Part shown: in pieces, positions 1 to 8,735 of the stretch
How the letters are laid out: each line of letters opens with the position of its first letter
How positions within the stretch are numbered: the first letter of the stretch is position 1
Origin: Oscillospiraceae bacterium
GTDB taxonomy: Bacteria > Bacillota > Clostridia > Oscillospirales > Oscillospiraceae
Direction of reading: 5' to 3'
Assembly (NCBI GenBank): GCA_910575265.1
Contig: CAJTEA010000001.1
Coordinates: forward strand, 310,001-374,000
Length of the DNA stretch: 64,000 nt
Notes under the pieces: model-generated
The model's database searches: none
The model's input: the letters and a program-made list of their open reading frames with translations, nothing else
Told to the model about the DNA's origin: nothing
Translations under genes and position numbers: made by a program

Positions 1-13
1 TCGTCTCCGTTGA
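1..13 (+). CDS. possible 3' end of an upstream gene
   Basis: One frame ends in TGA at 11-13, just before the Shine-Dalgarno of the next gene. It may be the end of a gene entering from the left, but only four codons are visible. Confidence 0.3.
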
Positions 14-25
14 GGAGGTGCGGAA

Positions 26-526
26 ATGAAGCTGATCGATCGGAACGGCCGGCTGTTCGGCAAAATCAGCGTCATCGACCTTCTGGTGGTGGCGGTGGTG
101 GTGGTTATGGCCGTAGCGCTGAACTTTAAAAACAATCAGACCCATACCGGGACCAGCATATCGGAGGAGAAGGTCACCTTTCAGATCCGGGTTAGGGGCG
201 TACGCTCCTATGTGGCCGACTGTATTGCCATCGGCGATGGACTTTACGACCAGAACTATTCCAGCGGGGGCGGGGCCCTGGGGCATATTACCGATATCCA
301 GGTGGAGCGGGACCCGGGTACTGTGATCTCCACCCTGTCTGACGGCACGATCATCCTGGCGGAGTGGGAGGACACCGTGGATCTTCTGCTCACCTTGGAG
401 GGCACCGGCCTGCTCAACGGCAAAAGCGTGGCCCTTAACCGGGTCTATGACCTGGGGGTGAATTCCGCCCGGACCTACTACACCCAGAGGGCCCAGTTCG
501 TGGGGTCGGTGGTAAGTATTTCTTAA
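26..526 (+). CDS. DUF4330 family membrane-anchored protein
   Basis: A 166-residue protein with a short basic N-terminus, one hydrophobic helix at about residues 17-33 and a soluble beta-rich remainder, so probably a single-pass protein facing outward. The pattern matches DUF4330, whose function is unknown and which I know from clostridial cell-wall polysaccharide loci next to csaB. Its start is supported by GAGGAGGTG seven bases upstream. It lies 20 bp before the glycosyltransferase-CsaB gene and probably shares its transcript, which suggests a role in making or exporting the SLH-anchoring wall polymer (inference). Confidence 0.75.
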   Translation: MKLIDRNGRLFGKISVIDLLVVAVVVVMAVALNFKNNQTHTGTSISEEKVTFQIRVRGVRSYVADCIAIGDGLYDQNYSSGGGALGHITDIQVERDPGTVISTLSDGTIILAEWEDTVDLLLTLEGTGLLNGKSVALNRVYDLGVNSARTYYTQRAQFVGSVVSIS

Positions 527-546
527 CCGGAAAAGGAGGGGCCGCT

Positions 547-2757
547 ATGAAGATTCTGATGGCCGCCATGGGCCTGGACATCGGCGGGGCGGAAACTCAC
601 ATCGTGGAACTGTCCAAGGAACTGAAAAGCGAGGGACACGATGTTATCGTTGTATCCAACGGCGGAGTCTATGTGCCTGAGATTACAGCCGTCGGCATCC
701 GCCACTATGAGGCTCCCCTCCACCGGCGCAGTGCGAGGGATATGACGGCGGCCCGCCGGATTCTGCGGCAGGTGATAGAGCGGGAGGCCCCTGACGTGGT
801 CCATGCCCACGCCCGGATACCGGCGTTTCTGTGCGGCGGGATCTGCAAACAGAAGCGGGTGCCTTTTGTCACCACCGCCCACTGGGTTTTTGATACCAGC
901 GGCGTTTTGCGCTACCTCACCAACTGGGGGGAACGTACCGTGGCGGTGTCGGAGGACATCAAGGCCTATCTCATTCGGGAGTACCATACCCCCGCGGAAC
1001 ACATCACAGTCACCATCAACGGCGTTGATACGGAGAAATTTTCCCCCAAACTCACCGGGGCCGGGGTGATATCCGAATTTGGCCTGGACCCGGAGCGGCC
1101 CATTTTGTCCTATGTCAGCCGAATGGACGAGGACCGGGCTTTGGTGGCCGGACAACTGATTGAGATTGCCCCGGAGCTGGACCGGGCGGTGCCTGGTATT
1201 CAGCTGCTCATCGCGGGAGGCGGCAATGTTTTTGACAGGCTGAAGGCTCAGGCGGATGCGGTCAACCGCCAGCTGGGCCGGCGGTGTGTTACCATGACCG
1301 GCCCCCGCACCGATATCAACGAGATCGCGGCGGCGGGGCAGCTCTTTGTGGGAGTGTCCCGGTCGGCGTTGGAGGCCATGGCGGCGGGCAAGCCGGTGAT
1401 CGTGGCGGGGAACGAGGGCTATCATGGCCTTTTTGGCCCCGACAAGCTGGCCGAGGCCCGAGCGGGTAACTTCTGCTGCCGGGGCATGCCTGTGTCCAGG
1501 CCGGAACGGCTGCTGGCCGATGTGACCGCCGCCTTCCGCCTGCCTCCGGAGGAGAGGGAGCGGCTGGGGGCCTATGGACGGCAGGTAATCTTTGACCACT
1601 ACTCAGTGCACCGCATGGCGGCGGACTGCCTGTCGGTCTATGAGCAGGTGCGCCGGAAAAAATACCGGGTGGTGATGAGCGGCTACTACGGCTTCGGCAA
1701 CGCCGGGGACGACGCCATTTTGGAGTCCATCCAGCAGGCCATCCGCGCCGCCAGCGACGAGGTGTCAGTGACGGTGCTGTCCAACGACCCGGAGCAGACC
1801 CACCGGCAGTACGGGCTGGAGGCCATCCCCCGGTTCCGCGTCCTGCGGGTGTTCCACGCCCTGCGCCGCGGGGATGTGCTGCTGTCCGGGGGCGGGAGTC
1901 TGCTTCAGGACACCACCTCCACCCGGTCACTGTTGTACTATCTGTCGGTCATCCGCTGCGCCCGGTGGCTGGGCAAGCCGGTGATGCTCTACGCCAACGG
2001 CATCGGCCCGGTGCGCAAGAGGGCGAACCGCCGCCGGGTGAAGCGGGTGGTGGAACAGGCCGCTCTGGTCACCCTCCGGGACCACGCCTCCGCCAGAGAG
2101 CTGGAGGCGATGGGGATCACCCGCTCCGTTCAGGTCACCGCCGACCCGGTGTTCCACCTGGAGCCCGCCGCCGCGGAGCGGTCGGCGGAGTTTTTAGCCG
2201 CCGCCGGCCTGGAGGCGGGCTCGCGCTTTGTGGCCGTATCTGTCCGGGACTGGCAGGATATGGGGGACTTCTACCCCCAGCTGGCCCGCCTGTGCGACCA
2301 CCTGCGCCGGACCCACGGGCTGGAGGTGCTGTTTCTGCTGATGCAGCCGGACCGGGACCGGGCGGCCACCGCCCAGGTCCGGGAGCGGATGGGGGAGCCC
2401 TCCCATGTGCTGGACGCCTCCTGTACCCCCCGGGAGCTGATGGGCGTGCTGGGCCAGGCCAGGCTGTGCCTTGCCATGCGCCTGCACACGCTGATTTTTG
2501 CCGCGAGGATGGCTGTGCCCGCCATGGGACTGGTCTACGATCCCAAGGTGGCCAGCTACCTGGAGGAGCTGGACCTGCCCGCCGCCGGGGACGTGGAGCG
2601 CTTCGACGGTGACGAGGCCATCCGCCGGGCGGACGGGCTTATGGCGGACTACAACGCTGTGCTGTCCCGCCTGCGGGAGAAATCCGCCCAGCTGTCCCGG
2701 GCCGCCGGGGAGAATGAGCGGTTGCTTTTGGAGCTGCTGGAAAAAACGAAAACGTGA
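547..2757 (+). CDS. csaB: glycosyltransferase family 4 / polysaccharide pyruvyl transferase CsaB fusion
   Basis: A 736-residue two-domain enzyme. Residues 1-365 form a GT-B glycosyltransferase of family 4 (GGAETH near the N-terminus, INGVDTEKFSP mid-domain, SALEAMAAGKPVI in the donor-binding half). Residues from about 371 form a CsaB-type pyruvyl transferase, beginning VVMSGYYGFGNAGDD and containing GGGSLLQD. CsaB adds ketal pyruvate to the secondary cell-wall polymer, creating the ligand for SLH domains. The fusion suggests that one polypeptide adds a sugar and then pyruvylates the polymer. The SLH proteins at 34.3, 42.7 and 58.9 kb are the expected clients. The coding frame is continuous, and the next gene overlaps its stop codon. 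Confidence 0.9.
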   Translation: MKILMAAMGLDIGGAETHIVELSKELKSEGHDVIVVSNGGVYVPEITAVGIRHYEAPLHRRSARDMTAARRILRQVIEREAPDVVHAHARIPAFLCGGICKQKRVPFVTTAHWVFDTSGVLRYLTNWGERTVAVSEDIKAYLIREYHTPAEHITVTINGVDTEKFSPKLTGAGVISEFGLDPERPILSYVSRMDEDRALVAGQLIEIAPELDRAVPGIQLLIAGGGNVFDRLKAQADAVNRQLGRRCVTMTGPRTDINEIAAAGQLFVGVSRSALEAMAAGKPVIVAGNEGYHGLFGPDKLAEARAGNFCCRGMPVSRPERLLADVTAAFRLPPEERERLGAYGRQVIFDHYSVHRMAADCLSVYEQVRRKKYRVVMSGYYGFGNAGDDAILESIQQAIRAASDEVSVTVLSNDPEQTHRQYGLEAIPRFRVLRVFHALRRGDVLLSGGGSLLQDTTSTRSLLYYLSVIRCARWLGKPVMLYANGIGPVRKRANRRRVKRVVEQAALVTLRDHASARELEAMGITRSVQVTADPVFHLEPAAAERSAEFLAAAGLEAGSRFVAVSVRDWQDMGDFYPQLARLCDHLRRTHGLEVLFLLMQPDRDRAATAQVRERMGEPSHVLDASCTPRELMGVLGQARLCLAMRLHTLIFAARMAVPAMGLVYDPKVASYLEELDLPAAGDVERFDGDEAIRRADGLMADYNAVLSRLREKSAQLSRAAGENERLLLELLEKTKT

Positions 2758-2765
2758 AGGAAATC

Positions 2766-3740
2766 ATGAGGAAACAAACAATTACAATGCTGCTGGCCGC
2801 TCTGCTCCTCCTCCCCTCCTGCGGCCCTTCGGCGGAGAAGGCCCGGCTTACGGTGGTCTGCACCACCTATCCCATCTACCTCTTCGCCTCCGCCATTACC
2901 GAGGGAGTGGGCGGCGTGAGGGTGGAGCGGCTGGACACCGGAAACGTCAGCTGTCTCCACGACTACACCCTGTCCATGGCGGACATGAAGAAGCTGGAGC
3001 GAGCCGACATCATCGCCATGAACGGCGCGGGGCTGGAGGAGTTCCTGGAGGACGCCCTGAAAACCTCCGACGCGGCGGTCATCGACTGCTCGGAGGGGGT
3101 GGAGCTGCTGGAAAGCCTCTCCCATGACCACGACGAGGACGACCACAGCCATGACGGCCATGACCACGGCCACTGGGACCCCCACTACTGGATGGACCCG
3201 GCCAACGCCCGGATTATGGCGCGAAACCTGCGGGACGGCATTGCCCAGCAGGATTTGGACCACCTTTCAGAGTATGTGGGCAACTTCTGGCGCACCGACG
3301 AGGTCCTGCTCTCTTGCCAGACAACCATGGAAAACCTGCGGATGGAATTCCAGCCCAGCATGGGGGAGTATCCCGGCCTGATTACCTTCCACGACGGCTT
3401 CCAGTATTTCGCCAAGGCCTGCGGCCTGCCCCTGCTGGCAGCCATCGAGGAGGAAGCGGGCAGCGAGGCCAGTGCCCATGAGATTGTGGAGATAACCGAG
3501 CTGGTGAGGGAATTTGATCTCCCGGTGATTTTTACCGAAGTCAACGGCTCCGACGCCACGGCCAACGCCATCGCCCGGGAGACGGGCTGCCGGGTGGCCC
3601 AGCTGTCCATGGTGATGGACGGGCCGATGGAGAGCGACGATTCGGAATTTGGCCTGCTGGACAACTATTTTGCGCTATACCAGAATCTTGTGACCATTAT
3701 TGACGAATTTGCCGGGGAAAGCGTGGTGCCAAAGGGATGA
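2766..3740 (+). CDS. zinc/manganese ABC transporter substrate-binding lipoprotein
   Basis: A lipoprotein with signal peptide and lipobox (LLPSC), so anchored outside the membrane by acylated cysteine. It belongs to the ZnuA/AdcA/TroA cluster A-I family and captures a divalent metal for the permease downstream. The loop at about residues 120-140 is rich in His and Asp (HDHDEDDHSHDGHDHGHW), a zinc-binding feature of ZnuA-type proteins, followed by the conserved DPHYWMDP. I place the start at ATG 2766 (AAGGA six bases upstream). A GTG at 2754 overlapping the csaB stop is in frame but would lengthen the signal peptide. Coupling to csaB is unusual. Confidence 0.88.
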   Translation: MRKQTITMLLAALLLLPSCGPSAEKARLTVVCTTYPIYLFASAITEGVGGVRVERLDTGNVSCLHDYTLSMADMKKLERADIIAMNGAGLEEFLEDALKTSDAAVIDCSEGVELLESLSHDHDEDDHSHDGHDHGHWDPHYWMDPANARIMARNLRDGIAQQDLDHLSEYVGNFWRTDEVLLSCQTTMENLRMEFQPSMGEYPGLITFHDGFQYFAKACGLPLLAAIEEEAGSEASAHEIVEITELVREFDLPVIFTEVNGSDATANAIARETGCRVAQLSMVMDGPMESDDSEFGLLDNYFALYQNLVTIIDEFAGESVVPKG

Positions 3741-4537
3741 GAAAAATCAAACACGGCAAGCTGGCCGCCGGCTGCGCCGACTCCTGCTGCCTGAAGCTGG
3801 AGGGGCTGAATGTCCAGCTTCAGGGGGACTCCATTCTGGAGGACGTGTCCTTCCACCTCCACTGCGGAGAGATCGCGGCTCTCATCGGTCCCAACGGGGC
3901 GGGCAAGTCCACCCTGTTCCGCGGCATCCTGGGCCAGATAAGCTACAAGGGCTCTATTACCTTCTCTCCGGCCCGGGGCCCCGCCATCCGGCTGGACGAC
4001 GGCCCCACCAGCGGTCTGCGGCCCCTTGTGGGCTACGTCCCCCAGGCCCCCAGCTTCGACCGGGGGGATCCGGTGTCGGTGCTGGATTTCTTTACCGCCG
4101 CCACCGCCAAATGGCCGGTGTGGCTGCCGGTGCCAAAGCAGTACCGGGACCGGGCGGCGGCCTGTCTGGCCCGGGTCCACGGGGAGGACCTGCTGGACCG
4201 GCCCATGGGGGGGCTGTCGGGGGGCCAGCTCCAGCGGGTGCTGTTGGCCCTGGCTCTGGAGCCGGTGCCCCACATCCTGATCCTGGACGAGCCCCTGTCC
4301 GGCGTGGACATCGAGGGGGAGCACCAGCTTCTGGAAATGCTGGACGAGCTGCGCACCCAGTACGACCTGTCCATCTTTCTGTCCACCCACGATTTCGCCA
4401 CCCTGGACCAGTTCGCCGACAAGGTGATCCTGCTCAACCGCCGGGTCCTCAAGTCCGGCCCGCCGGACGAGGTGCTGTCCTCCCCGGAATTTTATGAGAC
4501 CTTCCACCTGCGGATGGGAAAGGGGGGAGCGCAATGA
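3737..4537 (+). CDS. zinc/manganese ABC transporter ATP-binding protein
   Basis: A 266-residue ATPase with Walker A (GPNGAGKS), signature (LSGGQLQRVLLALAL), Walker B (HILILDEPL) and switch histidine (STHDF). It powers the metal importer formed with the neighbouring lipoprotein and permease. ATG overlaps the preceding TGA, and its own stop overlaps the next start, so translation of the three genes is coupled. The first 18 residues are a basic extension before the ABC domain proper. Zinc is favoured by the His-rich binding protein, but manganese cannot be excluded. Confidence 0.9.
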   Translation: MRKIKHGKLAAGCADSCCLKLEGLNVQLQGDSILEDVSFHLHCGEIAALIGPNGAGKSTLFRGILGQISYKGSITFSPARGPAIRLDDGPTSGLRPLVGYVPQAPSFDRGDPVSVLDFFTAATAKWPVWLPVPKQYRDRAAACLARVHGEDLLDRPMGGLSGGQLQRVLLALALEPVPHILILDEPLSGVDIEGEHQLLEMLDELRTQYDLSIFLSTHDFATLDQFADKVILLNRRVLKSGPPDEVLSSPEFYETFHLRMGKGGAQ

Positions 4538-5376
4538 GCGTCTGGTACGCGCTGGTGGACCTGCTCCCCTTCGAGTGGGCCCAGCCGGGACAGATGTACT
4601 TTATGAAGCACGCCCTGCTGGCGGTGCTGGTGATCTGCCCCCTGTTTGGTATCCTGTCTACCATGGTGGTTCACAGCCGGATGTCCTTCTTTTCCGACGC
4701 TTTGGGCCACTCCGCCTTCACCGGCATGGCTATCGGGGCCATATGCGGCTTTCATGAGCCCACCTGGGCGGCGGTAATCTTCGCCATTTTGTTCGCTCTG
4801 CTGTTTAATCTGGTCAAGCGCCGCTCCGCCCTGGCCAGCGACACGGTGATCGGGGTGTTTTCCTCCACCGCCGTGGCGCTGGGCATCTTCCTGTCCACTG
4901 TGGGGGGGCGGTCCTTTACCCGGTTCAACAGCCTGCTCATCGGCGACATCCTCTCGGTGGAGCCGGGAAAGATCGGGCTGCTGGCGCTGATTCTGCTGCT
5001 GGTTCTGGGGCTGTGGACGGTCAGCTTCAACCAGCTTATGCTCTCCGCCGTCCACCCCGCCCTGGCCGACAGCCGGGGAATCCGGGTATTCTGGCAGGAG
5101 ACGGTGTTCTCCATGGCCATCGCCGTGGTGGTCACCCTGTCCATGACCTGGGTGGGCCTGCTGGTTATCAACTCTCTGCTGGTTCTCCCCGGCGCCGCCG
5201 CGAGGAACGCGGCCCGGAACATGGCCCAGTACCACCTGTTCTCCCTGCTGGGGGCGGTCCTGGCCGGGATCGCCGGACTGATGACCTCCTACTACGCGGG
5301 CGGCTCCGCCGGCGCGGCCATTACCCTGTACCTGGCGGTGTGGTTCGCGCTCACGTTTTTCGTGTGGAAGAAATGA
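4534..5376 (+). CDS. zinc/manganese ABC transporter permease
   Basis: A 280-residue integral membrane protein of the ABC-3 (ZnuB/MntB) family with about eight hydrophobic helices. It carries the family's characteristic cytoplasmic segment (LGHSAFTGMAIG early and VNSLLVLPGAAARN-like text late, here VINSLLVLPGAAARN). It forms the transmembrane channel of the metal importer. The ATGA overlap with the ATPase gene shows translational coupling, and it ends the operon that begins with DUF4330 or csaB. Confidence 0.9.
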   Translation: MSVWYALVDLLPFEWAQPGQMYFMKHALLAVLVICPLFGILSTMVVHSRMSFFSDALGHSAFTGMAIGAICGFHEPTWAAVIFAILFALLFNLVKRRSALASDTVIGVFSSTAVALGIFLSTVGGRSFTRFNSLLIGDILSVEPGKIGLLALILLLVLGLWTVSFNQLMLSAVHPALADSRGIRVFWQETVFSMAIAVVVTLSMTWVGLLVINSLLVLPGAAARNAARNMAQYHLFSLLGAVLAGIAGLMTSYYAGGSAGAAITLYLAVWFALTFFVWKK

Positions 5377-5455
5377 ACTTTTCCGGCATATTTATCCTTT
5401 GCATTTTGTCATTTTAAGAGTATATTAGAAATAAAATGTCGAATGGAGGAGGACT

Positions 5456-5593
5456 ATGGGGAAAAGGGATACGAAAGAGCGACATAGTCTGCGCATCGGG
5501 AAAGTCTTTGGAGGCTTTTCGAATGTAGCGTCCGTATTTAGCTGGTTTGGAATTCCCGCGTCTGTAGTGTTGGGCGTTTTACGCAGGTCTTGA
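5456..5593 (+). CDS. small hypothetical protein, possibly the 5' part of a broken gene
   Basis: A 45-residue frame with a strong Shine-Dalgarno (GGAGGAGG) six bases upstream. The product is basic at the start and hydrophobic from about residue 24. Beyond its TGA the same frame continues LWVVPAVILAYV, which looks like the rest of a membrane helix, so the stop may be a mutation. I do not recognise a family. Confidence 0.5.
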   Translation: MGKRDTKERHSLRIGKVFGGFSNVASVFSWFGIPASVVLGVLRRS

Positions 5594-5765
5594 CTGTGGG
5601 TAGTGCCGGCAGTTATTCTGGCATATGTATGAAGGGAAAGTTGAGGCGCTGGAAGATGGAAAACATAAAATTGAGTGGCAGATTCTGCGCCCGATCTATG
5701 GAGGCAAATATGTTATAATCATGACACAGACAAGAAAACAGGGGGGAAATAGTATGGGAACTTGA
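5594..5765 (+). pseudogene. remnant of a small membrane protein (frameshifted)
   Basis: After the stop at 5591-5593, a hydrophobic stretch continues in frame to about 5630. The text then carries on in another frame from ATG 5625 as a plausible soluble tail (YEGKVEALEDGKHKIEWQIL...), ending at TGA 5763-5765. Stop plus frameshift suggests one decayed gene of roughly 100 codons. No family recognised. Confidence 0.4.
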
Positions 5766-5793
5766 GATAAACTTTACATATTTAGCGAAAGAA

Positions 5794-5827
5794 GAACACA
5801 GGCGGCTTAGGCCGCCTGTGTTCTTTT
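5794..5827. terminator. bidirectional intrinsic terminator
   Basis: A perfect 13-bp stem (GAACACAGGCGGC with its complement) and a short loop, followed by TTTT. It lies between the decayed locus and the convergent gene ending at 5837, and can serve both strands. Confidence 0.85.
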
Positions 5828-5836
5828 GTAAAACAG

Positions 5837-6250
5837 TTAATCCTCAATATCCACTAAAATGTGGTCGGTGCCGTGTTCCTCAAACTCGGCGATGTAGGCG
5901 TCGATGCGGCTGGTGAGCTCGGCGTAGTTGCTCTCGTCGATGGGGGCGTCGTCCATGTCCCGGCGGGCCAGGTCCTCGGCGAGGATCTCGAAGAACACGT
6001 TGTTCTCATACTCCACAATGGCCTCATGGATCCCCCCCTCCACAAAGGCCCGGGAGGGGACCACCTCGCCCTGATACAGCTCAGCCAGCTGAGGCATGCC
6101 CTCCAGGGCGGCCCGGCCGAAGAGAAGGCTTTCCACCTCGTCATAATCGGCAAAGCGCTGGTCGCCCCGGGTGGAATTCAAGATCCAGTTTCCGATGTAA
6201 GCCAGATCCAGCAGGCGGCGAAATTGTTTTCGGCTCAATTCCAGATTCAT
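5837..6250 (-). CDS. conserved hypothetical acidic protein
   Basis: A 137-residue soluble, strongly acidic protein (pattern MNLELSRKQFRRLLDLAYIG then many Asp/Glu), with no signal peptide, membrane helix or recognisable catalytic motif. It is monocistronic, with its own sigma-A-like promoter (6300-6327) and a strong terminator downstream. The divergent neighbour is the DUF1934-argS operon. I do not know its function. Confidence 0.7.
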   Translation of the reverse strand: MNLELSRKQFRRLLDLAYIGNWILNSTRGDQRFADYDEVESLLFGRAALEGMPQLAELYQGEVVPSRAFVEGGIHEAIVEYENNVFFEILAEDLARRDMDDAPIDESNYAELTSRIDAYIAEFEEHGTDHILVDIED

Positions 6251-6299
6251 GGGGGCGTCTCCTCTCCGGCATAAAATCAGCGCGAAGCTGCCTACAGAT

Positions 6300-6327
6300 A
6301 TTATAGCCTCTGATTCAAATTTGTCAA
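6300..6327 (-). promoter_or_regulatory. sigma-A type promoter for the acidic hypothetical gene
   Basis: On the minus strand TTGACA (6327-6322), a 16-bp spacer and TATAAT (6305-6300). The match is perfect at both hexamers, about 50 bp upstream of the start at 6250. Confidence 0.75.
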
Positions 6328-6390
6328 ATGGAGAAAGTCGGCAATTTGACTTGTTTTTTCAGATAAAATGACATACAATAAATTTTAGAC

Positions 6391-6419
6391 TTTACACAGC
6401 GGTTTGGACTGTGTATAAT
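6391..6419 (+). promoter_or_regulatory. promoter for DUF1934-argS
   Basis: TTTACA (6391-6396), a 17-bp spacer and TATAAT (6414-6419). The leader that follows holds two copies of CGCCGGCG about 20 bp apart that could pair as a hairpin before the start at 6494. I see no T-box motif. Confidence 0.7.
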
Positions 6420-6493
6420 ACCACACGCCGGCGGAACGGCTTGTGCTGTTTCCGCCCGCCGGCGCAGAATATCAAGGCCTTGGAGGAACTCCA

Positions 6494-6958
6494 ATGGAAA
6501 AGACAGTGATGATCTCCGTCAAGGGGATACAGAAATATGAGGGCGCGCCTCCGGACGTGGTGGAGCTGGTCACCGAAGGCGTTTTTGCCCGGTATGGAAA
6601 AAGCTACACCCTCTCCTATCAGGAGAGCGAGCTCACCGGCCTGGAGGGCACGCTGACCACCATCCAGGTGGAGGGGGACGAGGTGACCCTGATGCGTATG
6701 GGGGAGTTCAACTCTCAGATGGTGTTTCAGGAGGGACGCCGCCACCTCTCCATGTACAATACACCATATGGCTCGATGACCATCGGGGTGCATACCCGCC
6801 ACCTGCTGGCCGAGCTTACCGACCAGGGCGGTGTGCTGGAGGTGGACTACTCCGTGGAGGTGGACCATACGGTGGCCGGCCGGAACATTTTTCATATCAG
6901 CGTGAAGGAGCCGGAGGGGACCCCCGAAGCGGGGGAGACTCACATGCAGGCCCCTTAA
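6494..6958 (+). CDS. DUF1934 family protein (YwiB-like)
   Basis: A 154-residue beta-rich protein of the DUF1934 family, a calycin-like barrel fold seen in Bacillus YwiB. The start at 6494 is chosen because GGAGG lies seven bases upstream and the family begins at this point; the frame is open further upstream without a ribosome site. It sits 22 bp before argS, the same neighbour ywiB has in Bacillus subtilis, so co-expression is likely. Its biochemical role is unknown. Confidence 0.8.
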   Translation: MEKTVMISVKGIQKYEGAPPDVVELVTEGVFARYGKSYTLSYQESELTGLEGTLTTIQVEGDEVTLMRMGEFNSQMVFQEGRRHLSMYNTPYGSMTIGVHTRHLLAELTDQGGVLEVDYSVEVDHTVAGRNIFHISVKEPEGTPEAGETHMQAP

Positions 6959-6980
6959 AACATAGAATGAGGTGCGAAAC

Positions 6981-8726
6981 ATGACAAATATGATCCAGGC
7001 CGCCAGAGACCAGGTGGCCGCGCTGACTCAGGCGGCCTATGAGAAGGCCGCGGCGGCGGGTGTTCTGCCCGCGGGCGTTCAGGTGAACGCCACCGTTGAG
7101 ATTCCCAAGGATACCAGCCATGGGGACTACGCCTCCAACGTCGCCATGGCCGGAGCCAGGGCGATGCGCATGGCTCCCCGCCAGATCGCCCAGACCATTG
7201 TGGACAATCTGGAGCTGGAGGGCAGTTATTTCAGCAAGGCGGAGATCGCCGGTCCCGGTTTCCTCAACTTCACCCTGGGCCCCCGGTGGTATGGCGAGGT
7301 GCTGTCCGCCGTTGAGCGGGAGGGAGCCGCTTATGGCTCCGGCAGTGAGGGCGCGGGACGGAAAGTGATGGTGGAGTTTGTCTCCGCCAACCCCACCGGA
7401 CCCATGCATATGGGCAACGCCCGGGGCGGCGTGTTGGGCGACACCCTGGCCAACGTGCTGGCCCGGGACGGCTGGAACGTGTGGAAGGAGTTCTACGTCA
7501 ACGACGCCGGCAACCAGATCAACAAGTTTGCCCGGTCCATCTTCGCCCGGTGTATGCAGCTTATGCTGGGAGAGGAGAACTATGAATTCCCCGAGGATGG
7601 CTACCACGGGGAGGATATCAGGGAGCTGGCCCAGGCCTTTCTGGATCAGGAGGGGGAGGCCAGCGTTACGCCGGAGGAAGCCTGTCTGAAGTATATGGCG
7701 GAGTTTGGCCTGGAGCGCAACATTCCAAAGATGAGAGAGGACCTGTGCAAATACGGCATTGAGTACGACCAATGGTTTTTGGAGTCCTCCCTCCACAGCG
7801 GCGGCTATGTGGTTGAGACCGTGCAGCTCCTCACCGACAAGGGCTGGACCTATGAGAAGGACGGGGCCCTGTGGCTGAACACCACCGAGCTGCTGAAGAA
7901 AAAGTACCTGGCCGAGGGCAAGACCCAGGAGCAGGTGGACAAGCTGGATTTGAAGGACGACGTCCTCCGCCGGGCCAACGGCTTTTACACCTATTTCGCC
8001 GCCGACATCGCCTATCACCGGAACAAGTTCGAGGAGCGCAAATTTGACCTGGTCATCAACATCTGGGGGGCCGACCACCACGGCCATGTGGCCCGGCTCC
8101 AGGCGGCGCTGGACGGCCTGGGCCTGGACGGCTCCCACCGGCTGGTCATCGTGCTCATGCAGCTGGTCAACCTCCTCCAGGACGGCCAGCCGGTGCGCAT
8201 GTCCAAACGGACCGGCAAGGCCATCGCCCTCCACGACCTGCTGGACGAGATTTCGGTGGACGCCGCCCGGTACTACTTCAACAACCGCACCCCCTCCAGC
8301 CCCCTGGACTTCGACCTGGACCTGGCCGTCCGCCAGGACAGCGAGAACCCGGTGTACTACGTCCAGTACGCCCACGCCCGCATCTGCTCTCTGCTGGCCC
8401 GTATGAGGGAGAGCGGGGCGGAAGTGTGCGGCGCGCGGCAGATCGACGCCAGCGTCCTCAGCCAGCCCGAGGAGCTGGCCCTGGTCAAGTCTCTGGCCCA
8501 GTATCCGGAGGAGCTCCATATGGCCGCCCGGGACTATGACCCCAGCCGGATCAACCGCTATCTCACCGCTCTGGCCGGGGACTTCCACCGGTTCTACAAC
8601 ACCTGCCGCTGCATGGTGGACGACCCCTGCCTCCAGGCCGCCCGGCTCAAGCTGGCCGACGCCACCCGAGCAGTCCTGGCCAACGGCCTGAACCTGCTGG
8701 GCGTTACCGCGCCGGAGAAGATGTAA
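6981..8726 (+). CDS. argS: arginine--tRNA ligase
   Basis: A 581-residue class I aminoacyl-tRNA synthetase that charges tRNA-Arg in the cytoplasm. It has an N-terminal Arg-tRNA synthetase domain, the HIGH-like HMGN motif near residue 142 within SANPTGPMHMGNARGG, a KMSKS-like RMSKRTGKA near residue 405, and the C-terminal all-helical anticodon-binding domain. The start is ATG 6981 with GAGGTG upstream; an in-frame GTG at 6972 lacks a ribosome site. The length is normal for the family. Confidence 0.95.
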   Translation: MTNMIQAARDQVAALTQAAYEKAAAAGVLPAGVQVNATVEIPKDTSHGDYASNVAMAGARAMRMAPRQIAQTIVDNLELEGSYFSKAEIAGPGFLNFTLGPRWYGEVLSAVEREGAAYGSGSEGAGRKVMVEFVSANPTGPMHMGNARGGVLGDTLANVLARDGWNVWKEFYVNDAGNQINKFARSIFARCMQLMLGEENYEFPEDGYHGEDIRELAQAFLDQEGEASVTPEEACLKYMAEFGLERNIPKMREDLCKYGIEYDQWFLESSLHSGGYVVETVQLLTDKGWTYEKDGALWLNTTELLKKKYLAEGKTQEQVDKLDLKDDVLRRANGFYTYFAADIAYHRNKFEERKFDLVINIWGADHHGHVARLQAALDGLGLDGSHRLVIVLMQLVNLLQDGQPVRMSKRTGKAIALHDLLDEISVDAARYYFNNRTPSSPLDFDLDLAVRQDSENPVYYVQYAHARICSLLARMRESGAEVCGARQIDASVLSQPEELALVKSLAQYPEELHMAARDYDPSRINRYLTALAGDFHRFYNTCRCMVDDPCLQAARLKLADATRAVLANGLNLLGVTAPEKM

Positions 8727-8735
8727 GGAGGCCCT

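Noticed and set aside
6391-6493. T-box riboswitch before DUF1934-argS
   Set aside because: The leader is about 70 nt and lacks a T-box sequence and terminator; only a GC-rich hairpin is present.
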